Assembly (NCBI GenBank): GCA_963704855.1
Contig: CAVPHY010000001.1
Location: 310,001 to 374,000, forward strand
Direction: 5' to 3'
Origin: SZUA-36 sp963704855
Lineage (GTDB): Bacteria > Pseudomonadota > Gammaproteobacteria > Xanthomonadales > SZUA-36
DNA: 64,000 nt
Under the pieces are notes generated by a model, which saw only the letters and a list, made by a program, of their open reading frames with translations, ran no database searches and was not told the origin of the DNA. Below, one piece after another: positions 1 through 7,195 of this stretch; within the stretch, counting starts at the first letter, position 1; each line of letters opens with the position of its first letter. The translations under genes were made by a program, and so were the position numbers.

Positions 1-755
1 TTGACGCTGATCCTGGCACCGTGGGTTTCAACCGTGACCGGTTTACGCATAATTACTTCATACGAACGTAAATCGGCCGCACTGATCAGGCCACCCTTTT
101 GTTCGCAGTCCCGCACCAGTTGCCTGGCAGGCTCACCCTCATAAAACCAACGGGCATCATGCGCGGCCAGGGCTTCGAAGGTATCCGCCAGGTCCGGGTT
201 ATGGATAAACTCACCGATTTCAGCCAGGCGGCCGGGCGCAAACATCGGCGTGGCAAATTTGGTGGCTTCGGGAGAGGCACTGATGATCGCCTTGAGTATC
301 TCGTTGATATATGCCTGCAGCTTGTTGATACGCAAACCTTCGCGCGCCAGGTAGACTGCGGGTTCAATAATTTTACTCAGCGGCAAGCGGCAATAGGACT
401 TGTGCACCGCAAAAAGACCCGCCACCACGCCGGGCACCGCAATCGAGCCCATACCGATATGGAATTCCTGTGTGGTTGTGCCGAAATCCGCCTGGATGGG
501 ATAGAAATCAAGTTCACCGCGCGTGGCCGACGGTGTCTGGGTGAAAAAATCGAAGACCTTTGATTCACCTGCCGCGGTTTGCGCCAGCAGGAAGCCGCCA
601 CCGCCAAGGCTGGCCAGCATCGGTTCGCTGACACAGGCGGCACACATGGCGCCCAGCGCTGCATCAAAAGCATTACCGCCTTCCTCCAGCAAAATCCTGG
701 CCGCATTCGAGGTTTCCTTATGCCCCGATGCTGCGACCCCAAGGGGTTTTGTCAA
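1..755 (-). CDS. Gamma-glutamyltransferase family protein, 5' part (runs off the left edge)
   Basis: The minus-strand reading has the N-terminal signature of the gamma-glutamyltranspeptidase (Ntn-hydrolase) family: GVAASGHKETSNAARILLEE followed by GGNAFDAALGAM and a LGGGGFLL stretch. It continues through IGMGSIAVPGVVAGLF and other large-subunit motifs to the window edge. The family cleaves or transfers gamma-glutamyl groups, typically from glutathione, and is usually exported or periplasmic. The catalytic Thr at the autoprocessing site lies outside the window, so activity cannot be judged. There is no ATG: the frame is closed by a TAA at 810-812, and I chose TTG at 755 because a GGAG lies about 7 bases upstream and the protein then begins at the usual family point. 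TTG at 779 is the alternative. No signal peptide is visible with the 755 start. It is divergent from tsaD. Confidence 0.8.
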   Translation of the reverse strand, partial: MTKPLGVAASGHKETSNAARILLEEGGNAFDAALGAMCAACVSEPMLASLGGGGFLLAQTAAGESKVFDFFTQTPSATRGELDFYPIQADFGTTTQEFHIGMGSIAVPGVVAGLFAVHKSYCRLPLSKIIEPAVYLAREGLRINKLQAYINEILKAIISASPEATKFATPMFAPGRLAEIGEFIHNPDLADTFEALAAHDARWFYEGEPARQLVRDCEQKGGLISAADLRSYEVIMRKPVTVETHGARISV

Positions 756-922
756 AGCCCGGCTCCGATTGATGAACAAGCCACTATGGTAACCCAGCCC
801 AAACTGGTATTAATGAATTTATTGCTCAGAAGCCATTGAGCCAATGCGCCCTGCCCCGTGAATAAAGCAGTTTGCGCCCACATGATTTACAATTCCCAAT
901 CCCGATTCCCTAGTGAAGCTCC

Positions 923-1951
923 ATGATCGTACTTGGTATTGAAACATCCTGTGATGAAACCGGTGTCGCGTTATATGACTCTGATGCCGGTCTGCTCGCG
1001 CATGGCCTGTTCAGCCAGGTGGCAATCCACGCCGAGTACGGTGGGGTTGTACCCGAAATTGCTTCACGTGATCACGTTCGTAAATTGTTGCCACTGATCA
1101 ACCAGTGTCTCGAAAAAGCCGGGCTGACCCGCAAGGATATCGATGCGGTTGCCTATACCGCCGGGCCGGGGCTGATCGGCGCCCTGCTGGTCGGTACGGC
1201 TACCGGGCGCAGTATCGCAATGGCTCTCGGTGTACCGGCGCTGGCGGTTAACCACATGGAAGGCCACCTGCTGGCGCCGATGCTCGAAACCGATCACCCG
1301 GAAGTGCCGTTCGTGGCTTTGCTGGTATCCGGTGGCCATTCGATGCTGGTGGAAGTGCGCGCGATTGGCGAATACCGGATCCTGGGTGAAACACTCGATG
1401 ATTCGGCCGGTGAGGCCTTTGATAAAACGGCCAAGTTGCTTGGCCTGGGTTATCCGGGCGGCCCGGCACTGGCAAAACTGGCCGTGCAGGGTGACCCCGA
1501 GCGGTTTTCATTTCCGCGTCCGATGACCGACCGGCCCGGTCTGGATTTCAGTTTCAGCGGTTTGAAAACCCACACCCGAAACCTGTGGCTGAATAGCGAA
1601 CAGGATGAAATTACCCAGAGGGATATCGCGGCGGGCTTCCAACAGGCGGTGGTTGATACGCTGCTGATAAAGTGTCGCCGCGCCATGCAACAGACCCGCG
1701 CCCCGCAACTGGTGATTGCCGGTGGTGTCGGCGCCAACCTGTTACTCCGGGAAACCTTACAGAAAGCCGGCAAGAAGCATGGCTGGAAAGTTTCCTACCC
1801 CCGTCTGGAATTCTGCACCGATAACGGTGCCATGATCGCCTTCGCGGGCTGCCAGCGTCTGATAGCCGGTCAGCATTCAGGGCCTGTTCTGCAAGCCTTC
1901 GCCCGTTGGCCGCTGGATCAATTACCACCCCTGGGAACCCCGGGTTCCTGA
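923..1951 (+). CDS. tsaD: tRNA N6-adenosine threonylcarbamoyltransferase TsaD
   Basis: TsaD transfers the threonylcarbamoyl group from threonylcarbamoyl-AMP to A37 of ANN-decoding tRNAs, working with TsaB and TsaE in the cytoplasm. The 342-residue product has the usual length, starts with MIVLGIETSCDETGVALYD, and carries the metal-binding HMEGH motif near residue 111, the GGHSML segment and the GGVGANLLLR phosphate-binding segment. These are ASKHA/Kae1-fold hallmarks. It is the first gene of a rightward group tsaD-folB-folK. The partner TsaC, which makes the activated intermediate, is also in this window at 21.3 kb. The upstream 167 bases separate it from the divergent gamma-glutamyltransferase and should hold both promoters, although I see no clear -35/-10 pair. 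Confidence 0.97.
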   Translation: MIVLGIETSCDETGVALYDSDAGLLAHGLFSQVAIHAEYGGVVPEIASRDHVRKLLPLINQCLEKAGLTRKDIDAVAYTAGPGLIGALLVGTATGRSIAMALGVPALAVNHMEGHLLAPMLETDHPEVPFVALLVSGGHSMLVEVRAIGEYRILGETLDDSAGEAFDKTAKLLGLGYPGGPALAKLAVQGDPERFSFPRPMTDRPGLDFSFSGLKTHTRNLWLNSEQDEITQRDIAAGFQQAVVDTLLIKCRRAMQQTRAPQLVIAGGVGANLLLRETLQKAGKKHGWKVSYPRLEFCTDNGAMIAFAGCQRLIAGQHSGPVLQAFARWPLDQLPPLGTPGS

Positions 1952-1974
1952 CACAATATGGAGAGCATTTCGAC

Positions 1975-2334
1975 ATGACCATGGATCGCGTTTTTATCGA
2001 GGATCTACGTATCCAGACCGTGATAGGCATATTTGACTGGGAACGTGAAATAACCCAGACGATCAGCATCGACCTGCAAATGGCATTCGACATCAGCCGC
2101 GCGGCACAAAGCGACAGTATCGAGGACACGCTGGACTACAAGGCGGTTTCGAAACGGCTGATCCAGTTTGTCGAAGACAGTGAATTCCAACTCGTAGAGG
2201 CACTGGCAGATCATTGCGCCCGTATCGTGCTGGATGAATTCCCGGTGAACTGGTTACAGCTGAAGCTGAGCAAGCCGGGCGCGGTGAGGGGTTCCAGCGC
2301 CGTGGGTGTCATCATCGAGCGCGGGAAAGCCTAG
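1975..2334 (+). CDS. folB: Dihydroneopterin aldolase FolB
   Basis: FolB converts 7,8-dihydroneopterin to 6-hydroxymethyl-7,8-dihydropterin in folate synthesis. The product of about 119 residues has the family opening DRVFIEDLRIQTVIGIFDWE, the central LDYKAVSKRLIQFVE region and the closing LSKPGAVRGSSAVGVIIERG. The open frame extends back to 1906 inside tsaD. I prefer the ATG at 1975 because GGAGAG (1960-1965) sits nine bases upstream; a second ATG at 1981 is possible. It follows tsaD by only 23 bases and precedes folK, which catalyses the next step, so co-transcription and pathway coupling are likely. Confidence 0.95.
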   Translation: MTMDRVFIEDLRIQTVIGIFDWEREITQTISIDLQMAFDISRAAQSDSIEDTLDYKAVSKRLIQFVEDSEFQLVEALADHCARIVLDEFPVNWLQLKLSKPGAVRGSSAVGVIIERGKA

Positions 2335-2392
2335 TGTTTCTTCACAGTAACGCTTGGCGGCTTGGCCGTGTTCCTGGTGAGGCGCACCTGCA

Positions 2393-2884
2393 ATGAGCAT
2401 TGCCTGGCTGGGCCTCGGTTCCAATGTTTTTGCTGAAAAGCATATTCGTTCCGGCATCCACGAGCTCGAAAGGGATTTCGAGAACGTCGTTCTTTCACCG
2501 GTCTACGCCAGCACTGCCGTTGGCTTTGATGGCGATGATTTCATCAACCTGGTCGCCCGTGTCGAAACCGAATTGCACCCGATGGAGCTGCGTGAGTACC
2601 TGCGTGAACTGGAGGACCGGTTTGGCCGGAAACGCGGCGTGGAAAAGTTTTCCGATCGTTCGCTGGATATCGACATCCTGCTGTACGACGACCTGGTACT
2701 GCTGTCACCGGTGTTGGAAATACCACGCGCCGAAATCCTGAAGTTCGCACATGTGCTCAAACCGCTGGCCGACCTGGAACCTGACCTGATCCACCCTGTC
2801 GAGCTGCGTACAATGACGGAAATCTGGGAAGCTTCGGGGATGGATGACAGTTGCTTGCGCTTGCTTACGGCATTCAAACAATAA
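2393..2884 (+). CDS. folK: 2-amino-4-hydroxy-6-hydroxymethyldihydropteridine pyrophosphokinase FolK
   Basis: HPPK transfers pyrophosphate from ATP to 6-hydroxymethyl-7,8-dihydropterin, the product of the neighbouring folB. The 163-residue protein has the ALGSN-type start (WLGLGSNVF), the FINLVARVET strand, the GRKRGVEKFSDRSLDIDIL region with the basic and acidic ATP/Mg2+ ligands (DIDIL), and the PRAEILKFAHVLKPLADL segment. The length is typical. The start at 2393 is preceded by a GGTGAGG-type sequence. About 35 bases after its stop lies a GGTGGGTAA palindrome shared with several other boundaries in the window. Confidence 0.96.
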   Translation: MSIAWLGLGSNVFAEKHIRSGIHELERDFENVVLSPVYASTAVGFDGDDFINLVARVETELHPMELREYLRELEDRFGRKRGVEKFSDRSLDIDILLYDDLVLLSPVLEIPRAEILKFAHVLKPLADLEPDLIHPVELRTMTEIWEASGMDDSCLRLLTAFKQ

Positions 2885-2920
2885 CAAGGCGGGGAGCGTT
2901 GCGGGGGTTTGACGCCGCTT

Positions 2921-2943
2921 GGTGGGTAAAATTACCCACCCTA
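2921..2943. repeat. Palindromic GGTGGGTAA/TTACCCACC element (copy 1)
   Basis: A nine-base perfect inverted repeat (2921-2929 and 2932-2940) with a two-base loop lies between the convergent ends of folK and the SDR gene. Reading leftward, its TAG is the stop codon of the SDR gene. Similar palindromes occur at 5001, 50233, 50289, 58809, 62822 and 62867. The convergent position could let it act as a weak bidirectional terminator, but there is no T-run. Confidence 0.8.
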
Positions 2944-3687
2944 CATATTTAAGCTGCGGCCACCGTCAACGGCCAGCACCTGGCCGGTTACATAGGGCGC
3001 GTCCAGCCCGAGGTAGGCCACCGCCGAGGCGATGTCCTCCGGTCTGCCGGCTCGGCCCATGACGGTTTTACTCAGAATCTTCTGTTGATCCGCCGAACTG
3101 CCTTCGTGTTCGGGCCACAGGATCGCGCCGGGGGCGACACCATTGACGCGTATTTTCGGGCCGAGGTCTTTTGCCAGTGCCAGCGTCATCATCTGCAAGC
3201 CGGCCTTGGCCATGCAATACACCGCGTGACCTGGCATCGGCCTGAGCGCGTGTACATCCAGCAGGTTGACCACGCTGCCGCCGGCATTGGTCAGTTCAGG
3301 AATCAGTGCCTGGGTCAGGAAGAACGGGCCGCGCAGGTTGCTGTCCATCAGTTCATCCCATTGCGCCTGGCTGGTGGCTCCAACCGTTGTCGGGAAAAAC
3401 CGGGAAGCATTGTTCACCAGCAAATCCAGCTTGCCTGTGCGTTCCCTCACCTGCGCAGCGAGCCGGTCTATCTCCCCGGTTTCACCAAGATCGGCCTGCA
3501 CGAGCATCACACTCGCGGCCCTTAGCGTATTTAGTTTCTCAGCCAATTCATTCACGGCATCAGCGCTGCTGTGGTAATGCAGGACCACATCACAGCCGCG
3601 CTGGTGCAGGGTTTCAGCAATACAGGCGCCGATTCGACGGGCTGCCCCGGTGATTAGCGCGGTGCGCCTGGTGGTTTGCATATTCAA
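2941..3687 (-). CDS. SDR-family oxidoreductase, pteridine-reductase type
   Basis: This 248-residue short-chain dehydrogenase has the nucleotide-binding TGAARRIGACIAE motif near residue 15, NNAS at the end of strand 4, YCMAKA as the catalytic Tyr-x3-Lys, and a RVNGVAPGAILWPE segment. That last stretch is characteristic of pteridine reductases (PTR1/FolM-like), which reduce dihydrobiopterin or dihydrofolate with NADPH. The usual catalytic Ser of classical SDRs is replaced by Asp in the LLDVHA segment, as in pteridine reductases. Its convergent position beside folB and folK supports a folate or pterin role. Its stop codon (TAG, 2943-2941) comes from the palindromic repeat. The exact substrate is inferred. 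Confidence 0.85.
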   Translation of the reverse strand: MNMQTTRRTALITGAARRIGACIAETLHQRGCDVVLHYHSSADAVNELAEKLNTLRAASVMLVQADLGETGEIDRLAAQVRERTGKLDLLVNNASRFFPTTVGATSQAQWDELMDSNLRGPFFLTQALIPELTNAGGSVVNLLDVHALRPMPGHAVYCMAKAGLQMMTLALAKDLGPKIRVNGVAPGAILWPEHEGSSADQQKILSKTVMGRAGRPEDIASAVAYLGLDAPYVTGQVLAVDGGRSLNM

Positions 3688-3761
3688 GAGACTCCCGGAT
3701 CTTTCACAGGTATATACCTGGCTCTGGACATTGTTGTTTCGCTCACGGAAACTACCAGCCT

Positions 3762-4958
3762 ATGTGCTCTGCAACATCAAACGACATCCTGCCCGAACCA
3801 CCCGAAGAGCTCAAGCATTTGAGTGCGGAACTGAGCAAACACATATGTGAAAAAATAGCCCGGGAGGGCGCCATCCCGTTTTCGGATTACATGGAAATGG
3901 CGCTCTACGAGCCCGGCCTGGGCTACTACAGCGGCGGTTTGCAGAAATTCGGCGAAGGTGGTGATTTTGTAACGGCACCGGAACTCGGTGATGTCTTTGC
4001 CCGCTGCCTGGCAAAACAGGTCGAACAGGCCGGCGAATCACTCGGGCCGTATGAAATCGTTGAGGCGGGTGCCGGCAGCGGCATACTCGCGGCGGACCTG
4101 CTCAAAACCCTGCAGGAAAGCCGGCCGCCGGCACGCTACCGGATACTTGAACGAAGTGCCTATCTGCGCCAGGTTCAGAAAGAAACCCTCGAGCGACACG
4201 TACCGGAATGGATGGACAGGATCAGCTGGCTGGATGAGCCGCCCGAAGATGGCTGGCAGGGTGTTTTCCTGGCCAACGAGGTACTGGATGCACTGACAGT
4301 AGAGCGGTTTTGCGTGGTGGCCGGTGGCCCCGCGCAACTGCTGGTCACCACCGGGCCCGAAGGGTTTGACTGGCTCAAGGCGCCCTGCCCTGAGCCCATG
4401 CGGTCGCAGATTCAGAAACGCCTGGTCGGCCTCGCGCATTACCCGGCGAATGGCTACCGTTCCGAGATCAACACCCGCCTGCCCGCCTGGTTACAGGCGG
4501 TTACCGCCAGCCTGCACAAAGGACTGGCCCTGTTTATTGATTACGGGTACACGCGCCGGGATTATTACCAACCGCAACGCAGCGACGGCACACTGATCTG
4601 CCATTACCGGCACCGCGCCCATTGCGACCCTTTCGATTGGCCCGGGCTGACCGATATCAGCACCTCCGTCGACTTCACCGCATTGGCGGAAGCCGCCGAT
4701 ATGTGCGGTCTTGAAGTCAGTGGTTATACCACCCAGGCGATGTTTTTGCTGGGCTGCGGACTAGGCGAAGTGCTGGCCGGAACAGAGACACTTCCCGACA
4801 GGCAACGCATAAAGATCAACAACCAGGTGCAGCGACTCACGCTGCCGGGGGAAATGGGTGAGCGCTTCCAGGTGATGGCCCTGAGTCGCGGGCTTGATGA
4901 AGACCTGAATGAAAACCTGGTCGGATTCTCACTCGGTGACCTCTGCCATCGGCTGTGA
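3762..4958 (+). CDS. Class I SAM-dependent methyltransferase, MidA/NDUFAF7 family
   Basis: The 398-residue product matches the MidA/NDUFAF7 (DUF185) protein-arginine methyltransferase family. It has FSDYMEMALYEPGLGYYSGG near residue 45, GDFVTAPELGDVF, and the SAM-binding EIVEAGAGSGILAADLL motif near residue 105. FLANEVLDAL follows the core, and LFIDYGY comes near residue 265. In mitochondria the relative NDUFAF7 methylates a complex I subunit; the bacterial substrate is not established. It is divergent from the SDR gene (75 bases between starts) and faces cca. It is interesting that an NDUFA9-like gene, also complex-I related by family, lies two genes away, but no complex I genes are in the window. 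Confidence 0.88.
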   Translation: MCSATSNDILPEPPEELKHLSAELSKHICEKIAREGAIPFSDYMEMALYEPGLGYYSGGLQKFGEGGDFVTAPELGDVFARCLAKQVEQAGESLGPYEIVEAGAGSGILAADLLKTLQESRPPARYRILERSAYLRQVQKETLERHVPEWMDRISWLDEPPEDGWQGVFLANEVLDALTVERFCVVAGGPAQLLVTTGPEGFDWLKAPCPEPMRSQIQKRLVGLAHYPANGYRSEINTRLPAWLQAVTASLHKGLALFIDYGYTRRDYYQPQRSDGTLICHYRHRAHCDPFDWPGLTDISTSVDFTALAEAADMCGLEVSGYTTQAMFLLGCGLGEVLAGTETLPDRQRIKINNQVQRLTLPGEMGERFQVMALSRGLDEDLNENLVGFSLGDLCHRL

Positions 4959-5000
4959 GCTTTTCTTTGTTGCGTTTATTTTAAGAGCGGGCAATTGCCC

Positions 5001-5025
5001 GGCGGGTAATTAATTACCCACCCTA
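5001..5025. repeat. Palindromic GGYGGGTAAT/ATTACCCACC element (copy 2)
   Basis: Ten-base arms at 5001-5010 and 5013-5022 with one mismatch and a two-base loop. It overlaps the 3' end of cca: the element supplies the last codons (RVGN) and the TAA stop of cca. It is the same family as the other GTAGGGTGGGTAA palindromes here, again at a convergent gene boundary. Confidence 0.75.
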
Positions 5026-6245
5026 TGGTTTAGGGCGGTGATTGCTTCGAGCCGCGCCTGGCGCAGACGCTCGCCCACTTCCGGGCCGCTGATGCCGTTT
5101 AGGTCCAGGTCCCTCGCGCGGATACCCGCCGCTGCGAGGTAAACCTCCTGCAACTTGTCACCTTGCAGATATGGGCGGTCCTGCAGACCCTTGCGGCCAC
5201 GGTAATCGGCCTCGCAGGCCGCGATGAAATCCGGCAGTATCTCCGGCTGACGGAAGACATCGAGCCTTTCCAGCAGGCGCAAAGCCGTCAGCGGGCGGAC
5301 TTCGAGTATGCGGTGACACCTGAGGTGTAATAAACACACCTTGCGAGCCAGGTCGTGTACTGCATTGGGCACTTTCAAACGGCTGCAAACGGCGTCCACC
5401 AGCGGCAAGCCTGTCCGTTCATGACCTCTGTGAGATGGCCACTCCTGCCGCGGTGTAATGCCTTTGCCAAGGTCATGCAGCAGGACAGCAAAGACCACGT
5501 TGGCCGCGCCGTTGGCCAGCTCTGCAGCAACATCCAGCGCCATCAGCAAATGCACACCGCTATCGATTTCGGGATGGTACTTTTCCGGTTGGGGTACGCC
5601 GAACAAGGCATTAACTTCGGGCAGCAACACCTCCAATGCACCACACTCTCGCAACACGCTGATAAACACCGACGGTTTCGCCGTTTTCATGGCAAGTTCA
5701 ATTTCACGCCAGATACGCTCCGCCGCCAGGTGCTGAAGCTCACCGGACACCGTGATCTCCTGCATCAGCGCCAGAGTCGACTCGTGCACATGGAAACCGA
5801 AAGCGGACAGACGTGCAGCAAAACGCGCGACCCGTAATACCCTCAGCGGATCTTCCACAAAAGCGCCGGAAACATGCCGCAGGACCTTTTGCTGCAGGTC
5901 CCGCTGGCCACCGTATGGATCAACGAGACTGCCGTCTTCGTCCCGGGCCATGGCGTTGATGGTCAGGTCGCGACGTTGAAGGTCTTCTTCCAGTGATACG
6001 CCGGCATGAAAATCCACCCTGAAACCATGATAGCCGTGGCCTTCCTTTTTCTCGGTACGGGCCAGCGCGTACTCCTCACCATTTTTAGGGTGCAGAAAAA
6101 CCGGGAAAGAGGCGCCGACCTGCTTGAAGCCCTGTTCCAGCATTTCTTCAGGTGTACTGCCGACCACAACCCAGTCACGTTCCGTCGCGCGCAAGCCCAA
6201 AAGTGCGTCACGTACGGCACCGCCGACCAGGTAGGTCTTACCCAT
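5010..6245 (-). CDS. cca: CCA-adding tRNA nucleotidyltransferase with HD domain
   Basis: This enzyme builds or repairs the 3' CCA end of tRNAs. The 411-residue product starts MGKTYLVGGAVRDALLGL, has the DWVVVGSTPEEML segment, the RRDLTINAMARDEDG motif of the class II nucleotidyltransferase fold, and PLRVLRVARFAARL of the neck. A C-terminal HD domain follows (VLLHDLGKGITP near residue 255), as in proteobacterial multifunctional CCA proteins with phosphodiesterase or phosphatase activity. The frame is open upstream to 6305, but ATG 6245 is the clear family start and lies two bases after the stop of the upstream gene, which implies translational coupling. Its last four residues and stop codon derive from the palindromic repeat. 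Confidence 0.95.
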   Translation of the reverse strand: MGKTYLVGGAVRDALLGLRATERDWVVVGSTPEEMLEQGFKQVGASFPVFLHPKNGEEYALARTEKKEGHGYHGFRVDFHAGVSLEEDLQRRDLTINAMARDEDGSLVDPYGGQRDLQQKVLRHVSGAFVEDPLRVLRVARFAARLSAFGFHVHESTLALMQEITVSGELQHLAAERIWREIELAMKTAKPSVFISVLRECGALEVLLPEVNALFGVPQPEKYHPEIDSGVHLLMALDVAAELANGAANVVFAVLLHDLGKGITPRQEWPSHRGHERTGLPLVDAVCSRLKVPNAVHDLARKVCLLHLRCHRILEVRPLTALRLLERLDVFRQPEILPDFIAACEADYRGRKGLQDRPYLQGDKLQEVYLAAAGIRARDLDLNGISGPEVGERLRQARLEAITALNHRVGN

Positions 6246-6247
6246 TT

Positions 6248-7177
6248 TCAACGACGCGGTTGTCGCCGCATGGTTTGCAGGCGGCGCTGTTTTTGCGACC
6301 CGCACAGGTAGTCCGGCACGACCAGTTCGATGGACCGCGGTTCAATATGAAAGTACTCAAAGCCCGTATTTTCGCTGGTATTGTCTGTTTGAAGCGACAG
6401 GTAGTTATCCCAGGAAAAGGGCTTGCCCGGAACCAGGTTCATCATCATGGCCATGCCCGCCGAGACCGGCCCGGGGAGCCCGACCACTAATCTCCGGCTG
6501 CCCAGGGTGTCCGCGGTCCACTGTACCAGTTCCTTCAGTGTGAAACTTTGCGGGCCCGCCAGTTCATAGCTTTTTCCCCAGGTCATCGGGTCGTCCAGTG
6601 ACGCGGCCATGACCGCTGCCACATCGCCGGCGAACACCGGCTGTAAGCGTGCCCTGGGGCAAGCCAGAGGCAGAACCGGCGTCATTTTCAACATGCCCGC
6701 AAAGAGGTTGAAGAAGCTGTCACCACGGCCAAAAATTACCGATGGCTGAAAAATACTGATATTCAGATCGTCGGCGGACTTTAAGATTTCCTCGGCTTTA
6801 CCCTTGCTTTCCAGGTAGCGGCTGCGGCCCTTGCCCGCGTTCAGTGCACTCACGTGCAGCAACCTCTTGACGCCGGCCTCCCGGCAAGCCGTCACAATAC
6901 CTTCAACCAATTCGACATGAACCTTTTGGAAACCATTCCCGCCTTCATTCAGTATGCCAGCCATGCTGACCACTGCATCGGCACCGGCAAACTGCTCAGC
7001 CAGAACCCGGGTGTCGTAAATATCAGCCTGGACCAGCGTGACGCCGGGCAGCATATCCACGTAGCCGCGGCGGACCGCGGCCCGGGTGAGCACGGCACAT
7101 TGATGCTGATCTTCGGTGAGCGCCTGTAGAAGATGTCTGCCAAGAAACCCACTGGCGCCTATCAAGACAATTCGCAT
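6248..7177 (-). CDS. NAD(P)H-binding protein, NDUFA9-like atypical SDR
   Basis: The 309-residue protein opens with a Rossmann nucleotide-binding motif (RIVLIGASGFLGRHLLQAL) and has the AGILNEGG segment and the HVSALNA strand typical of the NDUFA9/complex I assembly SDR subgroup. FQPSVIFGRGDSFFNLFA follows later. These atypical SDRs usually lack a full catalytic triad: the YLESKGKAEE segment keeps a Tyr-x3-Lys-like spacing (Y-L-E-S-K). A quinone- or NADP-linked structural role is possible, but the reaction is unknown. It sits between slt upstream and cca downstream on the same strand, with only two bases to the cca start, so the three probably form a leftward operon. Confidence 0.82.
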   Translation of the reverse strand: MRIVLIGASGFLGRHLLQALTEDQHQCAVLTRAAVRRGYVDMLPGVTLVQADIYDTRVLAEQFAGADAVVSMAGILNEGGNGFQKVHVELVEGIVTACREAGVKRLLHVSALNAGKGRSRYLESKGKAEEILKSADDLNISIFQPSVIFGRGDSFFNLFAGMLKMTPVLPLACPRARLQPVFAGDVAAVMAASLDDPMTWGKSYELAGPQSFTLKELVQWTADTLGSRRLVVGLPGPVSAGMAMMMNLVPGKPFSWDNYLSLQTDNTSENTGFEYFHIEPRSIELVVPDYLCGSQKQRRLQTMRRQPRR

Positions 7178-7195
7178 GTCACTACCTCGTTATGG

